Origin: a virus
DNA length: 25,547 nucleotides
Direction: 5' to 3' (one strand)
IMG/VR virus record: IMGVR_UViG_3300044825_003465
Span: 1-25,547 of that record
The notes beneath the pieces are model-generated. The model saw only the letters and a program-made list of their open reading frames with translations. It was not told the origin of the DNA and did no database searches. Below are positions 12,935 to 20,704 of this stretch, one piece after another; the first letter of the stretch is position 1; each line of letters begins with the position of its first letter. Made by a program: the position numbers and the translations under genes.

Positions 12935-15142
12935 GTGGCAGACGCACTCTTCACACTCGGCGGTGACTCCTCCGAGTTCCGTTCGGTTCTTGGCCTGGTG
13001 CTTCGCGACAGTCGCAGAACTGCAGCCGCAGTGCTTGGCGATTGGAAGCGCATTGCCACGGAAGTGAACCGCTCACAGCGTGAGATCTCAGCAAGCGCGA
13101 CTCGATCGGCTGCAGCGGTGCGCACAGCAAGTGAACGCACTGCGTTAGTTGCACAGGTGAGCCAACGCGCACAAACGAACGCAACCAAGGCTGGTGTTGA
13201 TGAGCGCGTCCGTGTGACCGAAGCAGGCGTCAATCGCCAGATTCGGAGCATCGATCGCATTCGCGCTGTGTGGGCGAGTGTTGAGCGCGCGAACACAGCA
13301 GCAACGCTTCGCGAAGAGCAAGCACGCAACCGAGTTCGAGAGCGAAGTGTTGCGCGTGGTCGATCAACGGGAACGAGTGTCGTGCAAGGTGCTGCGGGTG
13401 CTGTTTCGCAATTCGCCAGTGGCGCACACGGACAGATTCAGGACGCACGGCAACGTCGCGCGGGAACTGAACACACGCTCAACAGCGCATTCTACCAGGC
13501 AGGAATCACTGGGAACGAAGCGAACGGAATGCGTGCGCAGATCCTTCGCGAAGTCACTACGGGACGATTGCGGGGCCTTGAATCGAACGACGTAGCAAGC
13601 GCCATTTCAGCAGCACAAACGCAGTTCTCAGTGCTTTCGCAAACTGACGAACAACGCCGCAGTGGAATGACAGCGGAATCGTCGCGGCAAGAAAACCTGA
13701 ACAACGCTCTCTCTGCAATCGAGTTCGCGCGTAACACCTACCAAGATCCGGGCGAGGTGCTGCGTGTTGTAGGCATGCTCAATCAGCAGGGCGTTCGAGG
13801 AGATCAACAGCGCGAGGTGCTTCGATCGCTCACGGGTATCGCACAAGCAGGTTCGATCGAACTCCGCGACGTGATCGGACAGGCACTCGGACCGCTAATG
13901 CAAAACATCTCAGTTGCAACGGGACGTTTGGGTTCAAATGCAACCGAGGCAGACCGTTCTCGTGCTGTTCGAGAAGCCGCTGCTCGAACCCTTGCCGTAG
14001 GTGAAGTAGCCGCGGCGGCAGGTCCCACTGCCCGCGACGCGCTCAACGGATACGCAAAGCTCCAGCGCAGTTTTAGTTCCGATCGAGTGACGCAGAATCT
14101 CTACGAAACGCTGCACGAACGTGGAGCATCAGGCAGAGCTGTAGCTAGCGAGCTGTTTGAATCGACCATCAATGACCGCGGTCAGCAAGTGCATCGACTG
14201 CGCAACAACGATCCTCTGCAAGTGATGTCTCGGCTGATGCAGTGGGCAGGCGGAGACACCACACGCGTGCTGAACATGCTTCAGGGGGGCGGTCGAGGAG
14301 ATCCACAGATCGTTGACTCGCAAGTGCGGCGATTTGTCAGTGCTCTGCAATCTCAATCCGGCTCAGGAACAATGGCAGATCGTGTGCAGTCACTCGTGCA
14401 ACAGGGCTCGTCGTTCACTGCAGCGGATGAAGCGCGTGGTGCTTCAATGCGGAATGCCGAGCAATTGACCGCGCTCACAACAAACAACGAAGTGCGTGAC
14501 ACCGCAGTGACCGAGAACACAACATGGCTCGCGCGTCTCTCGAACCAGTTTGCAGACTTCACCGCAAACAACCCGTTCACCGTGCTTGCTGCGGCTGCCT
14601 TCGGAAGACCACTCGCGAGTTGGGGGCTTGGAAAGCTCGGTGGAGCCGTCGGTGGACGCATGGCTGGATTGCTCGGTGGTGGAGGAGCTGCTGGTGGAGG
14701 AGCCGCGGGTGGTAGTGCCGTTGCCGGAGCGGGTGGAGGGATGGCAGCGCGCGTGCTCTCGTATCTTGGACTTGGTGGGACTGCCGTTGGACTCACTGGA
14801 GCTGCGTTCGCGGACCTGAACACCGAGGCCAACAACCGCACGGGTACAACTTTCGGGCAACGTGCGCGTGCGTTCTTCGGTGACGGCGAAGAAGAACTCG
14901 GGGCCTCTGTTGAGGCTCGGCGGACAGCCGAAGAGCGCAGACAAGAGAACCAGCGCTGGAATCCTGCGATGGCGGGACTCGCTGCTACGCCAGGCACGCC
15001 CCTTCACGTTCGCGTCGATGCCCAATCCCTCGCCGGTTTCGCGCAAGCGCTTCGAGCCAGCCCGATGATGATTCGTGTGGACCCTCACGATGCTGCGCAC
15101 CAAAACGCGATGGCTGCTGGTAGTCGTGCGAGGGAACAATGA
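12935..15142 (+). CDS. Tail tape measure protein
   Basis: This 735-residue protein follows the chaperone, with a GTG start at 12935, 6 nt after the chaperone's zero-frame stop. Residues 1-170 are long helices rich in Arg, Ala, Thr and Gln. Residues 170-540 are helical with the segment NQQGVRGDQQREVLRSLTGIAQAG typical of tape-measure cores. Residues about 560-650 contain two Gly/Ala-rich hydrophobic stretches, the probable membrane-active part. The end, LHVRVDAQSLAGFAQALRASPMMIRVDP, is beta-like. At about 0.15 nm per residue (the established ruler relation) it would set a tail near 110 nm. No peptidase or lysozyme domain is seen. The stop overlaps the next ATG (15139). Confidence 0.92.
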   Translation: MADALFTLGGDSSEFRSVLGLVLRDSRRTAAAVLGDWKRIATEVNRSQREISASATRSAAAVRTASERTALVAQVSQRAQTNATKAGVDERVRVTEAGVNRQIRSIDRIRAVWASVERANTAATLREEQARNRVRERSVARGRSTGTSVVQGAAGAVSQFASGAHGQIQDARQRRAGTEHTLNSAFYQAGITGNEANGMRAQILREVTTGRLRGLESNDVASAISAAQTQFSVLSQTDEQRRSGMTAESSRQENLNNALSAIEFARNTYQDPGEVLRVVGMLNQQGVRGDQQREVLRSLTGIAQAGSIELRDVIGQALGPLMQNISVATGRLGSNATEADRSRAVREAAARTLAVGEVAAAAGPTARDALNGYAKLQRSFSSDRVTQNLYETLHERGASGRAVASELFESTINDRGQQVHRLRNNDPLQVMSRLMQWAGGDTTRVLNMLQGGGRGDPQIVDSQVRRFVSALQSQSGSGTMADRVQSLVQQGSSFTAADEARGASMRNAEQLTALTTNNEVRDTAVTENTTWLARLSNQFADFTANNPFTVLAAAAFGRPLASWGLGKLGGAVGGRMAGLLGGGGAAGGGAAGGSAVAGAGGGMAARVLSYLGLGGTAVGLTGAAFADLNTEANNRTGTTFGQRARAFFGDGEEELGASVEARRTAEERRQENQRWNPAMAGLAATPGTPLHVRVDAQSLAGFAQALRASPMMIRVDPHDAAHQNAMAAGSRAREQ

Positions 15143-15669
15143 CCGTCCCCACGGATCGATTCGGACGCATTCTTCTCGATGCGTTCTACGAAGGCGTGGG
15201 ACCGCTGCCCGTCACTGAGTGTGAAACCAGCGAACCACAAGACTTCGCCGAGCACAAAGCGCGAGCAGTGTCCGGCGCGGACATGGAACACACGGGCGCA
15301 GACGCACTACGCGGCTCGATGACCATTATCTTTGATGCGGACCTCGCGGACTTCGGCGGCGAAGCACTCTTTCCTGAGCGCTGGAACGCGTTTCGAAGCG
15401 CGATCAAACGCAAGCCGATTGGTCAGCTCACGCACCCAACGCATGGACTCATCACTGCCGCGATCAAAGTCATCAGCACACGAGCACACGCAGACAATCG
15501 CGGTGGAGTGGAATGTCGCGTCGAATGGGTAGAGCACAACGCTTCCGCTGCGGATCTCACGTTGTTCTCGACGCGTGCGCAATCGGTGGATAGCGCGGAC
15601 GCTGCCGTTGCGAAAGCAACGGAAACCGATGCTGCCGTAGAAGCAGCGCTCGCTTCGGTGGGTGGATGA
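15139..15669 (+). CDS. Baseplate protein, DNA-circularisation N-terminal type (Mu gpN N-part)
   Basis: This is a 176-residue protein. It has LPVTECETSEPQDFAEHKAR, then the helix-strand GADALRGSMTIIFDADLADFGGEALFPERWNAFRSAIKRKPIGQLTHPTHGLITAAI, then VECRVEWVEHN. Pairing of 'xHxAL..Fxxxx..W..F..Al....iGxLxHPxxG' with a later 'G..ecxvExvEh' strand is the DNA_circ_N pattern of Mu gpN-type baseplate proteins. Gene N of Mu is far longer, so only the N-terminal domain is encoded here, the rest Ala/Asp-rich. The old name refers to a supposed DNA role; the accepted role is baseplate assembly at the tape-measure end. Coupled to the tape measure by ATGA. Confidence 0.78.
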   Translation: MTVPTDRFGRILLDAFYEGVGPLPVTECETSEPQDFAEHKARAVSGADMEHTGADALRGSMTIIFDADLADFGGEALFPERWNAFRSAIKRKPIGQLTHPTHGLITAAIKVISTRAHADNRGGVECRVEWVEHNASAADLTLFSTRAQSVDSADAAVAKATETDAAVEAALASVGG

Positions 15670-16067
15670 TGTCTCCTCCAAAACTCGCACCGCTGCTTGC
15701 AGAAGCGCTCACCTACTGCGAAGAAACCGATCGCCTTCCTGCAGAAGTGATCGAAGCGTTTCGTCCTGTCATCGAAGCGCTTGCATTGAACTTCGCAGCG
15801 ATCGAACCGCTGGGAGCGATGGCGCACGATGCGCTCGTGTCGCTCGAATCGCTACGCGCGACAGTCTACGGACTGCGAGAGCGGTACATGCCCGAAGCAT
15901 CGAGGCAGAGCATCTTCGTGGTTCCTTCGACCATGGCGCTCTGGGAGATCGCTCGTCTCGTTTACAAAGACGCACGGAAAGTGAACCTTCTCTATCGCGC
16001 CAATGTGATCGTGGATGCCGTTGAAATTCCGGCGGGAACTCGTCTCGTAGTGCTTCCGGCAGAGTGA
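15666..16067 (+). CDS. LysM-like baseplate protein (gpN C-part or gpX-like)
   Basis: This is a 133-residue protein. Residues 1-75 are helical. Residues 82-133 (VVPSTMALWEIARLVYKDARKVNLLYRANVIVDAVEIPAGTRLVVLPAE) have the LysM-like order: V-P-x-x-M-x-L-W-x-I-A, Y-x-D, then N, then I-P-A-G-x-x-L-V-V-L. The same motif closes Mu gpN proteins and forms small gpX-type tail proteins in P2-like phages, where it links hub and tape measure. Together with the preceding gene, the two add up to about 309 residues, so this looks like gpN divided into two coupled genes (overlap at 15666-15669). Confidence 0.75.
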   Translation: MMSPPKLAPLLAEALTYCEETDRLPAEVIEAFRPVIEALALNFAAIEPLGAMAHDALVSLESLRATVYGLRERYMPEASRQSIFVVPSTMALWEIARLVYKDARKVNLLYRANVIVDAVEIPAGTRLVVLPAE

Positions 16068-16070
16068 TCA

Positions 16071-17477
16071 ATGGCGAACGCAATCGCACACGATGTACAG
16101 CTCTTGCTCAAGAGCACGGGACGAGTGCTCACGAACTGGGATCGCTACACCGTCTCGCTCGATATGTTCAACGTAGGGCAACCCTGGACGTTCTCTCTCT
16201 GGTATTCCGAGCGAGAACAAAGCGCGTGGCAAACACTGCAAGACGAAGTGAAGCTCGGCGGAACAATCGTGCTCTCCATCGATGGAGCGCCACAGCTCAC
16301 CGGCATCATCGAAGAGCTGAGCACTCCAGAATCACGCAATGGATTCTCGATGGTGATTTCGGGACGCGACATTGCAGCCTCTGCTCTCGATTGGGACGCA
16401 GATCCGCGAACGGTGGTTTCCAATCGTCCGTTGGGCGATGTGCTCGAACTGCTTTTCTCGCAACTAGGAATCGCCGTCGATGTGGTGGAGTCGAGCGCTG
16501 CTCGCGAAGTGCAATCACGCGCACGTCGAGGAGCACGCGCAACGGAGCGATCGACGAGAAGACGAGCACACCGCGTTGATTCCTCGCATCCTCGTCCTGA
16601 TGAGACGGTGTGGCAAGTAGTGCAATCTCTGCTCGATCGCTTGGGATTGATGGCGTGGGTGGCTCCGAGTGCGCAAGGCGGACTCGCCATCGTCGTCGAT
16701 GTTCCGGCGTATGACTCACCACCGCTGTATCAGCTCGAACGATCTGCGCGACTCACTGAAACCGACCGACGGCTAGTCGAGACGGATCTGAAATGCTCGA
16801 TTCGCGGTATTCCAACGGTGGTCTACGCATCGGGACGTGCGAAGCGCGGCGATGCACCACCCGCACGTCATCGCGTGCAATACGACGTGCCAAGCATGGC
16901 GAATGTGCCGCCCGGAGTGATTCGTGCGCCAACATCAGGAGTCGCAAACCTCTCGATCGATGTGCTTGGAGCTTCCATCGGACCTTCGTTGACTTCCGCA
17001 GGCAACCCCATCGCATTCAATCAAGAACCGACCATCGTTCGTCCTGGAGTCCGCATCATCTCGGAGCGCCACGAAGCTCCTCCTGCGCAAGCAACCAGGC
17101 GCGCGTACACGAACGATCAACTCGCTGCGTGGTCGTTCGTGCAGAATCCACTCCCTCCACAACCGAAGTACTTGCACTCTTCGCGAGCGAAGAATCCGTC
17201 GCAAGGTGAACGCGAAGCGCGAAGGTTCATGGCGAAGAAGATGCGGAACTTTCGCATCTATATGGGCACGCTGCACGGGCACGGGCAAGAAGTGAACGGA
17301 GCACGGAGACTCTTCGCCCTCAACACGATGGCTCATCTTCGCGACACGTTCCGAAACATCGACGAAGACATGCTCATCACGGGATGCGAGTTCTCGGGTT
17401 CTCGTGCCGATGGACAGCGAACGCGTTTGACCTTGGGAACCAAGGGCGCAATCAACCTCGAACCGGATCCACAATGA
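16071..17477 (+). CDS. Baseplate hub protein (Mu gpP/gp44-like)
   Basis: This is a 468-residue protein. The first 130 residues have GQPWTFSLWYSEREQSAWQTLQDEVKLGGTIVLSIDGAPQLTGIIEEL, then VISGRDIAASALDW and GDVLELLFSQLGI, which is the hub pattern of gpP/gpD proteins (beta tube mimic, then GRD). PDETVWQVVQSLLDRLGLMAWVAPSAQGGLAIVVD continues the family layout; the end has RRLFALNTMAHLRD, DEDMLITGCEFS and a final strand TRLTLG. Residues about 143-172 are a very Arg-rich stretch between two canonical parts, which looks like a local insertion. The protein forms the trimer that carries the spike. It follows the LysM-like gene by 3 nt and its stop overlaps the spike start. Confidence 0.88.
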   Translation: MANAIAHDVQLLLKSTGRVLTNWDRYTVSLDMFNVGQPWTFSLWYSEREQSAWQTLQDEVKLGGTIVLSIDGAPQLTGIIEELSTPESRNGFSMVISGRDIAASALDWDADPRTVVSNRPLGDVLELLFSQLGIAVDVVESSAAREVQSRARRGARATERSTRRRAHRVDSSHPRPDETVWQVVQSLLDRLGLMAWVAPSAQGGLAIVVDVPAYDSPPLYQLERSARLTETDRRLVETDLKCSIRGIPTVVYASGRAKRGDAPPARHRVQYDVPSMANVPPGVIRAPTSGVANLSIDVLGASIGPSLTSAGNPIAFNQEPTIVRPGVRIISERHEAPPAQATRRAYTNDQLAAWSFVQNPLPPQPKYLHSSRAKNPSQGEREARRFMAKKMRNFRIYMGTLHGHGQEVNGARRLFALNTMAHLRDTFRNIDEDMLITGCEFSGSRADGQRTRLTLGTKGAINLEPDPQ

Positions 17478-18091
17478 ACGTCGAACAGGCTTTTGATTTC
17501 TTCAAGGTGCGCGCAACGCGGCTCGGCACACGCGTGCGTGTTGTGACCGCGAGCCTCTTCGGTGTTGGTCAGGACGGAGACACAGACGAGCAGCAAGAAC
17601 CAATCGAAGAGGCAGAATGCTTGTCGCCGATCGGCTTCAAATCGCGCCCCAAGGTATCGGCCACCACCGAAGCGTTTGGTGTGAGGCTCGGTGATGAAGT
17701 CGTCGTGTTGTGCGTTGTCGACAAGGGAGCATCGATGCTTGCCGATGCGGACCTGGCTGAAGGCGAAGCGCTCATGTACGGGCCTGCAGAACCGACAGCG
17801 ACGGTGAGAATCACGAAAGACGGTGACGTTGTTGTCACGGCGAAGAGCGATCGGAAGATCGTCCTGAACGTGTCAGGAACCGGGAAAGTGTTTCTCGGTG
17901 GAGAAACAGGCACGGAACCAGTTGCACTCGCAGACACGCTCACGACGTTCTTGGGAAGCGTGAAAACGTGGCTTGAAGCTCACATCCACTCTGGTGGCAC
18001 GATTATGGGAAACACAGGCGCCCCACTTCCTGCGGTACCACCGCCTTCTGTGCCTGACTTCAAGTCTGGAACAACGAACGCGAAGAAATAG
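17474..18091 (+). CDS. Baseplate spike protein (Mu gp45-like)
   Basis: This is a 205-residue protein. Residues 25-100 read as an OB-fold (AECLSPIGFKSRPKVSATTEAFGVRLGDEVVVLCVVDK). Residues 105-150 are short regular strands (PTATVRITKDGDVVVTAKSDRKIVLNVSGTGKVFLG), as in the triple beta-helix of gpV/gp45 spikes. The tail holds H170-I-H172 in AHIHSGG, a HxH like that used to bind metal at spike tips, and then a Pro-rich NTGAPLPAVPPPSVP end. It is the membrane-piercing tip of the tube. ATG 17474 overlaps the hub stop. A 169-nt gap follows, the first sizeable break in the tail genes. Confidence 0.88.
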   Translation: MNVEQAFDFFKVRATRLGTRVRVVTASLFGVGQDGDTDEQQEPIEEAECLSPIGFKSRPKVSATTEAFGVRLGDEVVVLCVVDKGASMLADADLAEGEALMYGPAEPTATVRITKDGDVVVTAKSDRKIVLNVSGTGKVFLGGETGTEPVALADTLTTFLGSVKTWLEAHIHSGGTIMGNTGAPLPAVPPPSVPDFKSGTTNAKK

Positions 18092-18094
18092 CCA

Positions 18095-18123
18095 CTGAAC
18101 GAATCACCGAGCCCATCGTTCAG
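18095..18123 (+). repeat. 8-bp inverted repeat after the spike gene
   Basis: CTGAACGA (18095-18102) and TCGTTCAG (18116-18123) form a perfect 8-bp stem with a 13-nt loop, 3 nt after the spike stop. There is no T-run, so it is not a standard terminator; it may be an mRNA end-stabilising hairpin. The rest of 18092-18260 shows no gene or promoter I can support. Confidence 0.4.
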
Positions 18124-18260
18124 CACAAGCACCAGCCCGATAACGCTGACCTGTTTGCGTCCAGCGAATGCGGCACCCATTTGCGGTAGAATTACATGCG
18201 AATCGGCTACCTGGCTGCTCAAAGCACCAGAGAGTTTGTGTCGGAGCGCAGGAAGTGATC

Positions 18261-18701
18261 GTGAGCCGATCAATACCGGGCGGTTGCTCGGATTGCCCCG
18301 CAGCTTCTTGGCGCTGCATTTCTGCACAACGGATCGCGTTGGTCGTACAACTAACGGTGTCGTTTTCTGGATCGTTTGGACTTTGGGGAGAGCTCATCGA
18401 GGTGTGCATGTCGACGGGCAACGCACAGCTCGCGTGTTGCATCCTCACTGCGCTACAGGCAACCGACGGAGAGAGCGAGAGTGAGGTCAGCATCGGTGCG
18501 GAAGCTCTCGCTGAAGTGTTGCAAATCCTCCTCAAATACCAATTGGACGAGATTGAAGTCGTGCTCAACGACAGCAGCACTGGCATCAAACTCCGGAATC
18601 TCAGGAACGTGTGTGCGTATATCGACGAAGGATCGCGCCTTGTGCGACTCGTAGGAAAAGAGATCGATTCCCGCATCGGCACCACGCCCAAAACACAGTG
18701 A
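18261..18701 (+). CDS. Hypothetical accessory protein (likely moron)
   Basis: From GTG 18261, preceded by AGGAAG at 18250-18255, this is a 146-residue product. An ATG at 18408 with GAGG at 18399-18402 would give the conservative 97-residue form. The N-terminal part is Cys-rich (GGCSDCPAASWRC); the core has ALVVQLTVSFSGSFGLWGELIEVC and a helical QLACCILTALQATD; the end has EALAEVLQILLKYQLDEIEVVLND and RNVCAYIDEGSRLVRLVG. I recognise no family. It interrupts the baseplate genes, has gaps on both sides where neighbours overlap, and its codon use looks less biased, so it may be an acquired extra gene. Function unknown. Confidence 0.5.
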   Translation: MSRSIPGGCSDCPAASWRCISAQRIALVVQLTVSFSGSFGLWGELIEVCMSTGNAQLACCILTALQATDGESESEVSIGAEALAEVLQILLKYQLDEIEVVLNDSSTGIKLRNLRNVCAYIDEGSRLVRLVGKEIDSRIGTTPKTQ

Positions 18702-18770
18702 CTACTCCTCGCTAGTTTCTCTCTTGCTCGTCTCAGTACCGCACAAGTCAGCACACCCTAAACACCAACA

Positions 18771-18785
18771 GCGCCGCTTCGGCGC
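18771..18785 (+). repeat. GC hairpin upstream of gene at 18797
   Basis: GCGCCG-CTT-CGGCGC is a perfect 6-bp stem with a 3-nt loop, 11 nt before the ATG at 18797 and 2 nt before its TGAGG ribosome-binding site. No T-run follows. It could slow translation of the next gene or mark the end of the moron transcript. Confidence 0.4.
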
Positions 18786-18796
18786 GCTGAGGCTAC

Positions 18797-19804
18797 ATGG
18801 CACTTCTTCTCAACAAGAACGTCGCAGTCAACACAGCAGCAATCACAGCTCCCTCGTACGGTGATGGAGCAACAGGATTGCTCTACGGCGATGCTGCGTA
18901 TCTGTACTGGATCATTCAGATCATCAAAGCGATCGGCGGCACCGTCACTGCGTCCAGCACGCGAACGAGCGGAACCGGAAGCCAGGCGAACAGCGCATCG
19001 AACTCCGATCAGTGGAACGACGTGCAACGCGTTTGCTACGGACTGGCATGGATCGCTGTTCGAATGCCAACCGTTCGAGGCATCACGAGACGTTTGGTGT
19101 TTCAGCGCGGAGACACAAGTGTTGGACAAACGCTGCGCGCGAAGATGAATTGGTCCAGTGATTACACAGGCGGAACCGCAACGCAGGTTCCCACCGTTGC
19201 AGGAGAAGCAGTCATCATTGGTGGCGGAACAGATGCAGCACCGACGTTCGACGTAATGAGTCCAAACACGGATGCCTACATTCTGCAGGCCATCGGATAC
19301 AACGACTCTCCCCAATGCTGGGCCGCGGCGATGTACCCCGTTGCTGGCAGCGCTGTTGGTGGTGCGGGAATGTTCATGGCACTCGATGCGCTCGTGGATG
19401 GTTCCTTCATCTCCGGGTGCGATGATGCCGTGTTCCTTCGATCACGCGCGGCAACACCTTCGATTGCAGGTCTCACTTCAGAAAATCCAGCGACAGCTCA
19501 ATGCTTCGCTCGTGTTCGCGTTGGACTCACAGGTCCCGGTCCCTCGTGGGAGGCCATCAAAATGTTGGCGGTCGGATCGATTCCTGGCGCTGCTGCGGCG
19601 GAACCACGAGGCAACAAAAAGCCAACAGCGCGCTGCAAGTACCAACGCGACGGAGCACCAGGAGACTCGTTTGGTCTCTCTCGACTCTTCCGATGGTTCG
19701 GTCCCGCTGGTTCTGTTCCTCGCACTGCAAACCTGGTTTCGGCGAAAGACCTGTTCGTGCTCGGACAACTCTGTTGGCCGTGGGACAGCACGGAGCCCGC
19801 ATAA
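18797..19804 (+). CDS. Tail-associated structural protein, family unnamed
   Basis: This is a 335-residue, Gly/Ala/Ser/Thr-rich protein between spike and gp46, a place where Mu itself has no gene. The first 75 residues have low-complexity Ser/Thr/Gly stretches. Then comes WNDVQRVCYGLAWIAVRMPTVRGITRRLVFQRGDTS, RAKMNWSSDY, and VAGEAVIIGGGTDAAPTFD, followed by IGYNDSPQCWAAAMYP and GMFMALDALVDGSF. The W-x-R-x-P ... RxLVFQRG ... GGGTDAAP order is one I associate with uncharacterised phage tail proteins encoded near the baseplate; I cannot name the family or its role. No membrane segment and no catalytic motif is evident. A baseplate-attached surface protein is the likeliest reading. It is coupled to the next gene (TAA then ATG at 19805). 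Confidence 0.75.
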   Translation: MALLLNKNVAVNTAAITAPSYGDGATGLLYGDAAYLYWIIQIIKAIGGTVTASSTRTSGTGSQANSASNSDQWNDVQRVCYGLAWIAVRMPTVRGITRRLVFQRGDTSVGQTLRAKMNWSSDYTGGTATQVPTVAGEAVIIGGGTDAAPTFDVMSPNTDAYILQAIGYNDSPQCWAAAMYPVAGSAVGGAGMFMALDALVDGSFISGCDDAVFLRSRAATPSIAGLTSENPATAQCFARVRVGLTGPGPSWEAIKMLAVGSIPGAAAAEPRGNKKPTARCKYQRDGAPGDSFGLSRLFRWFGPAGSVPRTANLVSAKDLFVLGQLCWPWDSTEPA

Positions 19805-20236
19805 ATGGCATGGCCGAATGATGATGCGTACGACGTGGGCGAACTCGAGTTTGCCTATGTCATGCCTGATGGCGTCGATGTGTTCGGCTACGGAGAGTTG
19901 CCCGATGCGAGTACCAACAGCGCTCCGGTCATCACGATCGAAAGCCCGACACCGAACACGCAGATCGATCCAACGGAAGAACTTGTGTTCACGATCACCG
20001 ATCCCGATGGCAATCCGATCGTGCTTCAGCAGATCAACGTGCAGACTGGAACACTTGCAGATCCGTGGTTCGTTGCATGGCGCGACGGAGCACAAGCACC
20101 AGGGTTCACTGTGACTCGCACAACCATCACCAATGGCTACCGCTTTCGTGTGCGTCGTTCTGCAGGATGGATTCCAGGACCAGAGCTGAATCTTGAACCG
20201 GTGTTCGCTGATGGCTTCGGCGGGTTTGCGAGCTGA
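19805..20236 (+). CDS. Ig-like domain protein
   Basis: This 143-residue protein begins directly after the previous stop. Residues 40-140 look like one Ig-like beta sandwich: PVITIESPTPNTQIDPTEELVFTITDPDGNPIV resembles the start of bacterial Ig or cadherin-like repeats (P-V-I-T-I-x-S-P-x-P-G/N ... F-x-I-T-D-P-D-G), and TNGYRFRVRRSAGWIPGPELNLEPVF supplies later strands. Such domains decorate phage tails and bind weakly to surface sugars. The pairing with the preceding structural protein and the break from Mu gene order suggest the two work together as an exposed baseplate decoration. This is an inference from fold-like pattern and position only. Confidence 0.7.
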   Translation: MAWPNDDAYDVGELEFAYVMPDGVDVFGYGELPDASTNSAPVITIESPTPNTQIDPTEELVFTITDPDGNPIVLQQINVQTGTLADPWFVAWRDGAQAPGFTVTRTTITNGYRFRVRRSAGWIPGPELNLEPVFADGFGGFAS

Positions 20237-20239
20237 GAG

Positions 20240-20704
20240 ATGACAGTCTTTCACTGGTCGGTTCTTGGTCCATCGGTGAGCGGTGGTGCTGCGAGCGCGA
20301 GTGCTCTCACGATGGGAGCCCTTCGGTCGAACGCCGTCGGTGGGCTTTACACGCGCAAGTTCGATCCCGGCACACGCGACGTTGTGATGCAGGGAGCAAC
20401 GTGGGCGGGTGACTCGCCGTCTCTCGCGCTCGTGCTGCGAACGCTCTCGATCTTCGAAGGAGAGTGTCCACTGCAGCCCGATCTTGGTCTTCGTCGCGAT
20501 GCGTTTCGTTCTGTGTACGCTGGCGCTGAGTCACGCATCGAGGCAGAGATTCTCCGCGCACTACGTTCACTCGAACAACGCCAGATCATCGACGGAATCA
20601 GCGTTCGTGCTGAAGCGCAGCGAGGAAAGGCGCTTGCCGAACTCTCGTTTGTTGACGTTCGTTCGCAGCGGCGTTCGCGTCTCTCTGGAGTGTTGACGAC
20701 ATGA
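20240..20704 (+). CDS. Baseplate wedge protein (Mu gp46/gp25-like)
   Basis: This is a 154-residue protein. The core QGATWAGDSPSLALVLRTLSIFEGECPLQPDLGLRRDAF and the later EAEILRALRSLEQRQIIDGISVRAEAQRGKALAELSFVDVRSQ follow the gp25/gpW pattern: an early D-x-x-L-x-Q strand, a helix, a PLxPxLG turn, a helix with L-x-x-L and closing beta strands. Mu gp46 is its counterpart. It joins the wedge to the sheath and hub. The N-terminal 40 residues are Ser/Ala/Gly-rich. It returns to the Mu gene order after the accessory interval. The stop overlaps the next ATG (20701-20704). Confidence 0.85.
   Translation: MTVFHWSVLGPSVSGGAASASALTMGALRSNAVGGLYTRKFDPGTRDVVMQGATWAGDSPSLALVLRTLSIFEGECPLQPDLGLRRDAFRSVYAGAESRIEAEILRALRSLEQRQIIDGISVRAEAQRGKALAELSFVDVRSQRRSRLSGVLTT

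Noticed and set aside
14670-14730. Gly/Ala codon repeats in the tape measure as a possible DNA repeat
   Set aside because: They are explained by a Gly/Ala-rich hydrophobic stretch usual for tape measures; the units are short and imperfect.
18086-18179. Short hydrophobic minus-strand frame starting MGAAFAGRKQ
   Set aside because: It overlaps the spike gene's end in antisense, and the bases before its ATG show no ribosome-binding site.
18104-18754. A 216-residue open frame on the minus strand
   Set aside because: It runs opposite a plausible plus-strand gene, has no good ribosome-binding site, and its residue make-up (many Ser, Arg, Cys, Pro) is typical of an antisense shadow.
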